The position numbers and the translations under genes are program-made. Below, in pieces: positions 34,894 to 42,933 of a stretch of DNA of 64,000 nt. Position 1 is the first letter of the stretch. Each line of letters opens with the position of its first letter. This DNA comes from an uncultured Oscillospiraceae bacterium. Lineage in GTDB: Bacteria > Bacillota > Clostridia > Oscillospirales > Oscillospiraceae. The stretch spans positions 1-64,000 of the forward strand of contig CALWYB010000005.1 in the NCBI GenBank assembly GCA_944385665.1. The letters are read 5' to 3'. The notes under the pieces were generated by a model, which saw only the letters and a program-made list of their open reading frames with translations, was not told where the DNA came from and searched no databases.

Positions 34894-36337
34894 AAGCGAC
34901 CCTAGACGAACTCAAATCGTCAATGGTCACATCAGAATGGCTGTCCTGTGTATTGTACAGGACAGTCATTTTGTCGTTATAGAGATAAATATTGTTGACG
35001 AAGGTATCCACCAGAGCCTTACGGTATTTGATGTCATTCACATCGCCCTTGCGGAACTGGTTCAGGAAAAAGCGCACCTCATTGACCGTGGGCGTGGGAT
35101 GGGAGGACGTCTCCACAAGAATCTGCTGTTCCAACTCGCCCCGTTCCCGTTTCTTTTGGGAGATACGCTCCGCAATCACATCGACGATTTGGCCGCTTTC
35201 AAGGGCCTTAAAGAGATTTTCTGTGGCCCGCTCGTTCTCGTTTAAGAGTTTCTTGAGCCGCTTGAGGTTGTCTGTGTCCTTCTCCTGCTCGCAGAGCCGC
35301 ACGACCTCCTTGGCAATGCGGTCAATATTCTCCTTGGTCAGCAGTTTCCGGGTTTCCATGACCACCAAGTCCTCAATGTAGGCTTTGCTGACAGTCTTTT
35401 TCTTGCAGGACTTGTCCCTGCGGTTGGTGACGCACTGATAATAGTGGTATTTGTTGCCCGTCTTACTGGTGCCGCTGATACCAGTCATAGCGGCTTTGCA
35501 GTGGCCACAGAACAGCTTGGTACTCAATATGTAACCTTCAAAAGCCTTTGCACGAGCAGGGGCTTTTTTCTTTTTATCCATTATATCCTGCACCTCATAA
35601 AACAGGTCATCGCTGATGATCCGGGGCAGACCGTCCGGCACCTCAGTTCCCCGGTAGGTGTAAACGCCGATGTAACGCTTGTTACGAAGAATGCGGTTGA
35701 TACTGTTTTTATTAAACTCGTTGCCGTAGGAGGTTTTGATATGGTTTGCATTGAGGTATCGGATAATATCGGCCATGGACTGACCGCTGGCGTACATCTC
35801 AAAGATTTTCCGTACAACAGGGGCGGTGTCCGGGTCAAGCTGGAAGTGCTTCTCACCGTCCACATAGAATCCAAGCGCCACATTCCCACCTGTGGAGAGA
35901 CACTTTTCGGCATTGATATCCATGCCCCGGCGAATCTTCTGTGAGAGTTCGACACTATAATATTCCGCCATGCCCTCCAGCACCGCTTCCATCAGCACAC
36001 CAGAGGCATCATCGGAGATGTTCTCACGGGCGGATAGGACACGAATACCATTCTTCTTGAGCTTGGCCTTGTAGGTGGCACTGTCGTAGCGGTTGCGGGC
36101 AAAGCGGTCAAGCTGATAGACCAATACCGCCTGAAAGAGATTCTTGTCCCCGTCCGCAATCATGCGCAGAAATTCCGGGCGGTGGTCTGTCGTGCCAGAA
36201 ATGGCCCGGTCAATGTATTCGCCCACAATGGTATAGCTGTTGCGCCGTGCGTACTCATAGCACTCTTTCAGCTGGCCCTCAATGCTCTGCTCCGTCTGGC
36301 GGTCAGAAGAGTATCGGGCATAAATAACGATGTTCAT
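34754..36337 (-). CDS. Large serine recombinase (site-specific integrase)
   Basis: 527 residues. Resolvase catalytic domain about 1-145: MNIVIYARYSSDRQTEQS with the nucleophile Ser10, VLVYQLDRFARNRYD, and GMAEYYSVELSQKIRRGMD; then a recombinase domain (about 165-270), a zinc-ribbon (FCGHCKAAM, then C's in YQCVTNRRDKSCKKK), and a coiled coil. The ATG at 36337 has GGAG 8 bases before it; an ATG 15 bases earlier has no ribosome site. The last 44 residues beyond ALV are translated from the antisense of ssrA, so the integrated form carries a host-derived tail. Confidence 0.92.
   Translation of the reverse strand: MNIVIYARYSSDRQTEQSIEGQLKECYEYARRNSYTIVGEYIDRAISGTTDHRPEFLRMIADGDKNLFQAVLVYQLDRFARNRYDSATYKAKLKKNGIRVLSARENISDDASGVLMEAVLEGMAEYYSVELSQKIRRGMDINAEKCLSTGGNVALGFYVDGEKHFQLDPDTAPVVRKIFEMYASGQSMADIIRYLNANHIKTSYGNEFNKNSINRILRNKRYIGVYTYRGTEVPDGLPRIISDDLFYEVQDIMDKKKKAPARAKAFEGYILSTKLFCGHCKAAMTGISGTSKTGNKYHYYQCVTNRRDKSCKKKTVSKAYIEDLVVMETRKLLTKENIDRIAKEVVRLCEQEKDTDNLKRLKKLLNENERATENLFKALESGQIVDVIAERISQKKRERGELEQQILVETSSHPTPTVNEVRFFLNQFRKGDVNDIKYRKALVDTFVNNIYLYNDKMTVLYNTQDSHSDVTIDDLSSSRVALVEAGGVEPPSENSSMGTSPGADGYSGGLAPPVPLSPGKPSRLRVG
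34887..34917. other. Left attachment site (attL) of the island
   Basis: tmRNA 3' end with core TCCACCA (34887-34893) followed by island sequence. The right arm of the inferred attP is 34901-34917 (CCTAGACGAACTCAAAT), whose complement matches the arm at the other end. Confidence 0.7.
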
Positions 36338-36356
36338 TGCTTCTTCTCCCATATAA

Positions 36357-37025
36357 TCATTGTTGCGTTGGACCAGTTTCCTCTAGAGATTTTCTTTGTT
36401 CTGCGGCTCTATCCTTCAACCGCATCAAATCATGCTGGACATTTACAAATGTGGCTTGGGCAAACACATCTTTGAAGGTGAGGTTTCGCCGTTGCTTGCC
36501 ACTAGGCAGGCGTTCAATCATAAAAGCTGCACCCAAAGATTCCTCTTTGCCAGGGAAGGAAAACTCACCTAGCAGGTAGTCATACAAGTTTTCCAGCAAT
36601 GGTACATCAGACATACTTTCAAGTAGATAGTTCAGAGCGAAAATTTGCTTTTCTGCTGAAATATCTCCATGGCCCATTTTCGTATTCGTCTGTTTCAGTT
36701 TTTGAATCGCAATGCTTGATAAACCTGTAATTTCATGTATTTTCTCATCTTCCGGGATTTCACATTCATTTTCGCCAAGTAGATAGTCAACCGATACTCC
36801 AAGAAATTTAGCAATCTTCTGAAATCCTTGAATTTTGGGTTCCCGCAATTTTTGATTATCTCTCTTATTACGACCAACCCAATCCGAAACAACAGACGGA
36901 GAGATGCCACATTGATTCGCCAATTCTTGCTGAGTAATTTTCTTTTCACGCAGCAAATTATTGATACGCTCCACCCACACCGGACTTCCCGGCTCTACAT
37001 CACGGAATTGAACATAGCGTCCCAT
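36357..37025 (-). CDS. XRE-type helix-turn-helix repressor of the element
   Basis: 222 residues. N-terminal HTH_3 domain about 15-85 (INNLLREKKITQQELANQCGISPSVVSDW, then FQKIAKFLGVSVDYLLGE), and a C-terminal half with no recognised domain and no Ser-Lys autocleavage pattern. The ATG at 37025 follows GGGAGGA by 6 bases. It lies 19 bases upstream of the recombinase start codon on the same strand (their coding regions are almost adjacent), so it probably controls excision and the divergent replication module through the dyad at 37128-37165. Confidence 0.85.
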   Translation of the reverse strand: MGRYVQFRDVEPGSPVWVERINNLLREKKITQQELANQCGISPSVVSDWVGRNKRDNQKLREPKIQGFQKIAKFLGVSVDYLLGENECEIPEDEKIHEITGLSSIAIQKLKQTNTKMGHGDISAEKQIFALNYLLESMSDVPLLENLYDYLLGEFSFPGKEESLGAAFMIERLPSGKQRRNLTFKDVFAQATFVNVQHDLMRLKDRAAEQRKSLEETGPTQQ

Positions 37026-37127
37026 TTGGATTCCTCCCAAAAGTAGAATATTTCGTGTGCCCCACTTTGCTTTTTACGACTTGTCAAAAATTTCTGACGG
37101 GCCATGTTTATTTTGCTAATATAATTC

Positions 37128-37165
37128 TATAACTAGAATTTATTGATTAATTGATTCTAGTTATA
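37128..37165. promoter_or_regulatory. Operator-like dyad between divergent island modules
   Basis: Perfect 12-bp inverted repeat TATAACTAGAAT (37128-37139) / ATTCTAGTTATA (37154-37165) with a 14-base AT spacer, halfway between the leftward repressor gene and the rightward replication genes. A natural binding site for the XRE repressor; promoter hexamers on either side are not clear. Confidence 0.7.
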
Positions 37166-37224
37166 AAATCATCATAACCGATACTTTTCAAAAAGTAAAG
37201 CGTTATTTTAGGCGGTGAAACCGA

Positions 37225-37404
37225 GTGGCACAGGCACAATTTCAAATCAGTCAAGCACAGAGCCGGATATTTGCCCGTGCCATCTATGCGGATATTACCG
37301 CCTATGTAGCGGCTCACCAAGAGGAGTATCAGGAATTTTTGAGACAGGAGGAAATGAATGGTGTTAGCGAAAATCAAAGTACATATAGACCCAAGGGGGT
37401 ATGA
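37225..37404 (+). CDS. Small hypothetical protein of the element
   Basis: 59-residue frame starting at GTG 37225 after an AGGCGGTG site; stop TGA 37402-37404. Reads as AQAQFQISQAQSRIFARAIY followed by a helical Glu/Tyr-rich stretch ending in EEYQEFLRQEE. Overlaps the start of the primase-like gene by 47 bases in another frame, and that gene's GGAGGA ribosome site lies inside it, which points to coupled translation. No family recognised; size and position would fit a small DNA-binding or excision accessory protein, which is a guess. Confidence 0.6.
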   Translation: MAQAQFQISQAQSRIFARAIYADITAYVAAHQEEYQEFLRQEEMNGVSENQSTYRPKGV

Positions 37405-39670
37405 TGAAAAGCCCTCTGGCAAAGAGATTGGAGGTATCAAAACCAGACTGCAAAAAAGCGCCAGCCCTTCCCTTGTTACGCTGGAAGAACTGGTGCAGAA
37501 AATTAAAACAGGCCATTCTATCAGCCCCGGAATCATGGGTGGTATGTCCGCAAAGGACTGGCAGGAACAGCAATTGTTTCTGGTCGATATTGATAATGAG
37601 GAGGACGGGCCAATACTCCGTATCAGAGACGCAAGAGCCATTTGCCACGACAACGGTCTGCCCCTTGCATTCTACTATCAGACTTTCAGCCACACAAAAG
37701 AACACCCCAAATTTCGGCTGGCCTTTGTGATGGACAAGCCTGTTACTGATGAAGGTATACGGAAGCGTATCATGGAAACTCTGGTGAATTTATTTCCCCA
37801 GAGTGACAAGAGCTGCGTAAACGCTGACCGCATTTTCCACGGTACGAATAAAAGCGCAAAACTCCTCAACGAAAATGAGCGTATTTCGTGCGAGAGCATC
37901 GAGGCTGTTACTTTTCCCACCCGCGCAAGAAAACACCGTAGCGACAATTCTAGCCACGCAGACATGCGTTCCGATTCTGAATTGGACGAACTGATACAAA
38001 ACTTTGATTTGTTCGGGTATTTGAAGGAACGTAACGGCGATTTTCGCCGTACAGCAAGTGGCGCAGTATTCCACAATTGCGAAATCTGTGGACATCGTGA
38101 TAACTTGATGTATGTAAAGGATACCAACACATTCTGTTGCCGCTCCCAGGATAAGGGTGGCAGTATCATTGACTATTTGATGTATGCAGAGGGCCTCACC
38201 ACAGCCCAGGCTGTTGACAAATTGAAGAATGAATTGTGTGAACCCGAATGGAAAATGCCAATACCATTGGACAGTATTGCGCTACCCACATTTCCTACCA
38301 AGGCGTTACCTCATCCTTTACAAGAATGGGTTATGGCTGTTGCCGAAAGCACACAAACCCCGGTTGATATGGCGGCGGTATGTGCACTTGCTGTGTTATC
38401 ATGTGCCTTGCAAGGTAAATTCAAGGTCGTTCAAAACAGTAGTCACAGCGAACCATTGAATCTTTACATTCTCATTATTGCCAAGTCCGGTGAGAGGAAA
38501 AGCTCTATTGTCAGAATCATGACCAAAGTAATCTACCAATTTGAAGACGACGAGAATGCCCGCCGCCGCTTGAAAATGGAGCAGGAAGAAGCGGAATTAA
38601 CCGCCTTAAAGAAGCAACTGGACCAATACGAAAAAGCTGGTAAGGCGGATAGCGCATATGAAATTCGACTTCAAATCAAGGAGAAGGAACGTCGGCAAAC
38701 AAGGCCGCTCAGGCTACTTGCTGATGATGTGACCCCGGAAGCGTTGACAACCTTGCTTGCAGACAATCGGGGCATTTTGAGTATCATTTCAACCGAAGGC
38801 GGGCTATTTGATACGCTCTCTGGGCGGTACTCCAATATAATTTCCATTGATACCATTTTGAAAGCGTACACCGGGGACCGTATTCGGGTCGATCGAAAGG
38901 GACGGGAAAGCGAAACTATCAATGACCCGACTTTGACGATGCTGTTATCCGCACAGGACAATGTGCTGGAGGGGCTGATGAAAAATGAGGTGTTTCGGAA
39001 TAGAGGTTTGCCTGCCAGAATTTTGTATAGCCGCCCTGTATCAAGGGTGGGGAGAAGGAAATACCAAGTCCCAGAATTGCCTTTAGAGCTTAAGCAAAAA
39101 TATGAGCACCTCCTTTATGATTTGCTGAATCTTTCGCAAGAAGGGACGGCAAGCGAACTTGAATTGGATAGTGAAGCGGATAAATGTGCGGAGCAGTATT
39201 TTGATGCTTTGGAAGCAAGGCTTGTCAGTGATCTTGCATCCATTGATGATTGGGGCGGAAAACACTTCGGAAATATGCTCCGTATCGCGGGATTACTCCA
39301 TTGTGCCAGACACAGGACGGCTCCCAGTGCACGGCCAATATCGCGGAACACAATAGAACGGGCCATCAAAATATCTAGGTATTTTCTGGAACACGCTAAA
39401 TTTGCCTATTCTCAGTTGGGAGCGGACAAGGCGTTGCGGGGAGCAAAACAAATCCTCAAGCGGCTCCAAGACCAAGATAAACGTGAGTTGACCAAATATC
39501 ATATACACCGCCTATGCCGGGGAGAGTTCCCCAGCGTGGAGGATACTACACCTGCCATTGAATTGCTGGTTGAACACGGGTATCTGCGTAAGCGTACATA
39601 CTCTGCTCCAACAGGTGGGCGGCCCCGTGCGAGCGGGTACTTGCTAAATCCCTTATTTTTCAATAAATAG
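37358..39670 (+). CDS. DUF3987-type primase/helicase-like replication protein
   Basis: 770 residues. An N-terminal primase-like region (about 1-190, with DRIFHGTNKSAKLL, common to element-borne primases), a zinc-ribbon CHC2-like module (about 225-290: NCEICGHRDNL, FCCRSQDKGGSIIDYLMYAEG), and a DUF3987 ATPase region with P-loop-like AKSGERKSSIVR (about 375), acidic motifs in LSIISTEGGLFDTLSG and a conserved Arg region near NRGLPARILY. Typical of the replication gene of integrative elements and satellites. Low GC relative to host. Suggests the circular form can replicate. Confidence 0.82.
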   Translation: MVLAKIKVHIDPRGYDEKPSGKEIGGIKTRLQKSASPSLVTLEELVQKIKTGHSISPGIMGGMSAKDWQEQQLFLVDIDNEEDGPILRIRDARAICHDNGLPLAFYYQTFSHTKEHPKFRLAFVMDKPVTDEGIRKRIMETLVNLFPQSDKSCVNADRIFHGTNKSAKLLNENERISCESIEAVTFPTRARKHRSDNSSHADMRSDSELDELIQNFDLFGYLKERNGDFRRTASGAVFHNCEICGHRDNLMYVKDTNTFCCRSQDKGGSIIDYLMYAEGLTTAQAVDKLKNELCEPEWKMPIPLDSIALPTFPTKALPHPLQEWVMAVAESTQTPVDMAAVCALAVLSCALQGKFKVVQNSSHSEPLNLYILIIAKSGERKSSIVRIMTKVIYQFEDDENARRRLKMEQEEAELTALKKQLDQYEKAGKADSAYEIRLQIKEKERRQTRPLRLLADDVTPEALTTLLADNRGILSIISTEGGLFDTLSGRYSNIISIDTILKAYTGDRIRVDRKGRESETINDPTLTMLLSAQDNVLEGLMKNEVFRNRGLPARILYSRPVSRVGRRKYQVPELPLELKQKYEHLLYDLLNLSQEGTASELELDSEADKCAEQYFDALEARLVSDLASIDDWGGKHFGNMLRIAGLLHCARHRTAPSARPISRNTIERAIKISRYFLEHAKFAYSQLGADKALRGAKQILKRLQDQDKRELTKYHIHRLCRGEFPSVEDTTPAIELLVEHGYLRKRTYSAPTGGRPRASGYLLNPLFFNK

Positions 39671-39734
39671 TGCGGCAAAAAGGTTATTTAGGCGATAAAG
39701 CTTTTCTAGCCTTTAAAACCTTTATACCGCAAAA

Positions 39735-39781
39735 AAGAATAGCGGCTATGTCACTCTCACCGTGGCATGGCCGCTATTCTT
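39735..39781. terminator. Bidirectional terminator inside the element
   Basis: Perfect 12-bp stem AAGAATAGCGGC (39735-39746) / GCCGCTATTCTT (39770-39781), A-rich on the left and T-rich on the right. It sits between the converging primase-like and ribbon-helix-helix genes; the stop of the latter lies within the stem. Confidence 0.8.
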
Positions 39782-39950
39782 TATCCTCTTCTGATTCCGA
39801 CAGGTTATCAAGTGCATATTCACAGCACTGGCACACCAGATTGTTCAGGGACACCTTCTGGGCTTGGGCCACCGCATTCAACCGCTCAATCAGCTCTGCT
39901 GGCATTCGGAATGTTTTATTTACCATCTCAGGCTTACTGATCTTAAACAT
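39774..39950 (-). CDS. Ribbon-helix-helix (Arc/CopG-like) DNA-binding protein
   Basis: 58 residues: KPEMVNKTFRMPAELIERLNAVAQAQKVSLNNLVCQCCEYAL is a complete RHH fold (beta strand then two helices). ATG at 39950 with AGAGGTGAG upstream; the frame opens further up but without a ribosome site. It faces a 48-bp dyad (39972-40019) that is probably its operator and also lies upstream of the GIY-YIG gene, so it may regulate that cargo as well as itself. Confidence 0.82.
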   Translation of the reverse strand: MFKISKPEMVNKTFRMPAELIERLNAVAQAQKVSLNNLVCQCCEYALDNLSESEEDKE

Positions 39951-39971
39951 ATGCTCACCTCTTGATGGTAG

Positions 39972-40019
39972 TATAAGTGATAATTTATGTGTTATATACA
40001 CGTTATTTTTGCACTTATA
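39972..40019. promoter_or_regulatory. Nested dyad upstream of the RHH and GIY-YIG genes
   Basis: Two inverted repeats share one centre near 39995: outer TATAAGTG (39972-39979) / CACTTATA (40012-40019) and inner GTGT (39989-39992) / ACAC (39998-40001). Position between divergent genes fits an RHH operator. Confidence 0.5.
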
Positions 40020-40106
40020 TTTTTGTGTGCATTCTGTTGCGCATGGACAAAAGATGATTTAAGATGGTGGTGATACTTCCTATTAACAACGGAAAAGAGG
40101 GTAATT

Positions 40107-40952
40107 ATGAAACTTCAAGAATTACTGGCTGGTAAGGAAATTAACCTGGAGCGGACAAAGCTCATCCGTCATAATCTGACGAATGAAGTGGTGGCAGCAA
40201 ACTATGCACATGGGTATTTGGAACTGTACCAGTCTATCCAATCCCCCACCCGCTTTAAGAACTGTGATACGGTTATCAGCTTTTTGGGGACAGAGGGGAC
40301 AAACGGTGTCTTTCAGGGGTGTTATCAAATAGGCGATTTTGTGCCCTACGATAGAACCAAATTACCGGAGGACTTTACGCCGGACAGCGGCATGACTCCA
40401 TCCTCCTCTGTCATTTACGAGCTGACCAGAACAGACCTGCTTGCTGATTTGAAAGACCGCCTTGTGATAGACTGGGGCAAAGGAGCCATCAACTGGTGTC
40501 AAAATGGAACAACAGAGAAAGAATTGTTGGCTATTCGCCCTGCTGTATCTGAAATCAGCTTCATCAGCTATGATAAAGTGTTGCTGTCCTATGAGGCACT
40601 CCGCAAAATTGTGTACAACAAAGCAGCTTATAAGGAGTGGGAAGAAAAGCTGTCCGCCGTAGCCGGGGTGTATCTTATTACAGATACCAAAACAGGCAAG
40701 CTCTATGTCGGCTCCGCCAGTGGAGAGCAGGGCGGTATCTGGGGCCGGTGGAGTGAGTATGCCAGGACAAAACACGGCGGCAACAAGCGCCTTGTGGAGC
40801 TTATTACCGCCAATGCTGATTATTACAATTATTTTCAGTATTCGATTTTGGAGGTGTTCCCCATCAAGCGGGATAGGAAAGAAGTCTTGGAATATGAGCA
40901 ACTTTATAAGAAAAAGCTGGGGTCGATTCAGTTTGGACTGAATGATAATTAA
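40107..40952 (+). CDS. GIY-YIG nuclease-domain protein (island cargo)
   Basis: 281 residues. The C-terminal third (about 183-278) is a GIY-YIG nuclease: AVAGVYLITDTKTGKLYVG (GVY 187-189, YVG 200-202), then GRWSEYAR with the expected catalytic Arg, and Glu in LEYEQLYKKKLG. The first 180 residues (TNEVVAANYAHGYLELYQSI, FLGTEGTNGVFQGCYQIGDF) form an unassigned domain, not that of UvrC or homing nucleases. A metal-dependent nicking activity is expected. It is 128 bases upstream of the OLD-like ATPase gene, on the same strand, which suggests a functional pair. Confidence 0.82.
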   Translation: MKLQELLAGKEINLERTKLIRHNLTNEVVAANYAHGYLELYQSIQSPTRFKNCDTVISFLGTEGTNGVFQGCYQIGDFVPYDRTKLPEDFTPDSGMTPSSSVIYELTRTDLLADLKDRLVIDWGKGAINWCQNGTTEKELLAIRPAVSEISFISYDKVLLSYEALRKIVYNKAAYKEWEEKLSAVAGVYLITDTKTGKLYVGSASGEQGGIWGRWSEYARTKHGGNKRLVELITANADYYNYFQYSILEVFPIKRDRKEVLEYEQLYKKKLGSIQFGLNDN

Positions 40953-41080
40953 ATATATACTCATTCTCCACCGTTCGTGGTTCTCTTGCAATATGGACTA
41001 GAAAATTATATAATAATGTCGAAATAAAAAACTTCACTGGCTTGTATAATACATTTTGTCCGTGTATGTGAGGGAAATTT

Positions 41081-42784
41081 ATGATAAAACGAATCTCGAT
41101 TAATCGTTTTAAGTCTATTGATTCTGCCACTCTTGATTTAGAGAAAATTAACGTATTAGTAGGAGCAAACAATGCAGGAAAGAGTAGTGTTTTACAAGCT
41201 CTTCAGTTTACAACATCGGTAGCCCAAACAGCAAGATTATACTCGCAAAATCCCAAATTTGATAAAGATGATATGTGGGCAACTTCGGTCTACCCAGACC
41301 AACTCATATATTCCCCAGTTAAAGATCCATATGCATTAGCAAAAGGCGGAATTCTCAAAGAAGATATTAATATGGGGATTTCGGTCTCATTTACTGAAGA
41401 TACGGGTGAAAGTGTTGTCGCAACATTTAGAAAAGGCAGGAATAAAAATATTGCAGCACGTTTTGAGGGGAAAATAGTTGGTCAACATCTATCTTCACTA
41501 GAAAATCCGTTTTGCATGTATGTGCCGGGACTTGCGGGCATTCCTTTTGAGGAAGAAATTAGAACGGTTGGCGTAGTTAGGCGCATTGCTGCAAAAGGAG
41601 ATTCTAATACTGTTTTTAGAAATGTAATTAATCTTTTATATGGAGATAGGGCGCGGTGGGGCTTGTTTCTAGCTGATCTAAAAGCCATTTTCCCCGAAAT
41701 AGAGTTTGAAATCGATGCTGACCCTAATGTGGATGGTTATATTGATCTTAAATTTAGATTGACTGGCGATTCCCCCATGTTACCAATTGACCTTGCTGGT
41801 ACAGGCGTTTTGCAAGCAACACAAATTGCCGCCTATGTAAACTATTTTCAGCCATCATTGCTTCTGCTAGATGAACCAGATTCTCACCTCCATCCTGATA
41901 ACCAAAGAGCGTTAGCAGCTTTACTGATATCTCTTTCCGATAGAACAAAGACCACAATCATTATTTCTACACACTCTCGTCATTTAATGTCTGCACTACA
42001 CGGAGATGCCAAGTTTTTTCTGGTTAAAAACGGCGTTATTTCTGATTCAAATTACAATCATTATGTTGGCCTTCTTGAACTAGGGGCACTGGATGAATAT
42101 GATCATATTAAAAACGGTGATTTGAAGTATATAATTCTTACTGAGGATTCATCTATGGATAGTAGGAAGTATTTACGAGGTGTCTTAGAAGCATCTGGAT
42201 ATGCAAGAGATGAATTTCAAATTTACTCTTACAACAGCGTAAGCCAAATTGAATCTGCAAAAATGTTTGCAAGTTTCCTATTAGATATCAATCCTGATTT
42301 GACAGTAATTATTTATCGTGACCGTGATGGCCTATATGATAGCGAAATTACAGATATTAAGAAAAAAATCGAATTTGATTCTCGTGTTAAATGTGTGGTT
42401 GCCCACTTTAATGATATCGAAATGTATTATTGTAAGGCGGAACATATCGTGGAAATTTGCAAATCTGAAGGACTGCTTTTGGAAGAACAGGATGCCGCAA
42501 CATTAATTGCTGAGGCTACGTGTGAAGCAGAAGATGATTCCAAGAGAAAGTTTTACGCACATCGAGTTGATAAAGCACGACGAGAGCGCAAAGACACTGG
42601 CTTTGCTATGATAGAAGCAGAGACCGCTTTTGCGGCAAATAAAGCAGTATTTGCATATGGGAAAAAAGTGGCTGGTTTGTTGAAGGCAAAATTACAGCAA
42701 AAGTTTGGGAAAAATATCGATATCTATCAACCGACGGAACAAATTACAGACAATCAGCTTACTTCTATACACAATGCTGCTTAG
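41081..42784 (+). CDS. OLD-like AAA ATPase with TOPRIM-like C-terminus (island cargo)
   Basis: 567 residues. ABC/SMC-type ATPase domain, opening INRFKSIDSATLDLEKINVL with Walker A VGANNAGKSS (27-36), Walker B LLLLDEPDSHLHP (D264/E265) and switch His in IISTHSRH (about 293). The C-terminal half starts YIILTEDSSMD (Glu355) and has IIYRDRDG (D414, D416), an acidic arrangement like the TOPRIM nuclease of OLD proteins. OLD relatives defend against phage (P2 Old, GajA, AriA-type ATPases). No UvrD-like GajB gene is present; the neighbour is instead GIY-YIG. AT-rich codons mark recent transfer. Defence is inference. Confidence 0.82.
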   Translation: MIKRISINRFKSIDSATLDLEKINVLVGANNAGKSSVLQALQFTTSVAQTARLYSQNPKFDKDDMWATSVYPDQLIYSPVKDPYALAKGGILKEDINMGISVSFTEDTGESVVATFRKGRNKNIAARFEGKIVGQHLSSLENPFCMYVPGLAGIPFEEEIRTVGVVRRIAAKGDSNTVFRNVINLLYGDRARWGLFLADLKAIFPEIEFEIDADPNVDGYIDLKFRLTGDSPMLPIDLAGTGVLQATQIAAYVNYFQPSLLLLDEPDSHLHPDNQRALAALLISLSDRTKTTIIISTHSRHLMSALHGDAKFFLVKNGVISDSNYNHYVGLLELGALDEYDHIKNGDLKYIILTEDSSMDSRKYLRGVLEASGYARDEFQIYSYNSVSQIESAKMFASFLLDINPDLTVIIYRDRDGLYDSEITDIKKKIEFDSRVKCVVAHFNDIEMYYCKAEHIVEICKSEGLLLEEQDAATLIAEATCEAEDDSKRKFYAHRVDKARRERKDTGFAMIEAETAFAANKAVFAYGKKVAGLLKAKLQQKFGKNIDIYQPTEQITDNQLTSIHNAA

Positions 42785-42845
42785 ATTGTGTACGGAGCAA
42801 CTCAATAGTTATTGCAATTCCTCCCGCAAAGCACCACAAGTTCTT

Positions 42846-42868
42846 ATTTGGCTCGCTTAGGTCCACCA
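42846..42868. other. Right attachment site (attR) of the island
   Basis: Left arm of the inferred attP (42846-42861, ATTTGGCTCGCTTAGG) followed by core TCCACCA (42862-42868). Compared with the reverse complement of the attL arm it matches at 13 of 16 positions with one gap, as expected for a serine-integrase attP dyad of about 47 bp. Confidence 0.7.
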
Positions 42869-42909
42869 GAAAAAAGAACCACACCGCAAGGTGTGGTTCT
42901 TTTTTCTGG
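42866..42909 (+). terminator. Displaced ssrA terminator
   Basis: Perfect 20-bp stem (42866-42885 with 42890-42909), GCAA tetraloop, T-run TTTTTT inside the 3' arm. Its first bases are the CCA of the att core followed by G, so before insertion it would have directly followed the tmRNA CCA end. Now it ends the island's rightward transcript instead. Confidence 0.85.
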
Positions 42910-42933
42910 ATACCGTGAGAAACTTAAATGCTC

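Larger units (their letters stand above)
34887..42868. mobile_element. Integrated serine-recombinase element of about 8 kb in the ssrA 3' end
   Basis: Bounded by a 7-bp direct repeat TCCACCA (34887-34893 at the tmRNA 3' end and 42862-42868). The terminator expected right after ssrA (42866-42909) now follows the right copy. Contents: recombinase and repressor leftward; small ORF, primase-like DUF3987 protein, GIY-YIG protein and OLD-like ATPase rightward, plus a leftward ribbon-helix-helix gene. The genes from about 36.4 kb on are visibly AT-richer than the host. No relaxase, coupling protein, capsid or tail gene is present, so it is neither a conjugative element nor a full prophage; it is likely mobilised by others or acts as a satellite. 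Confidence 0.88.
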
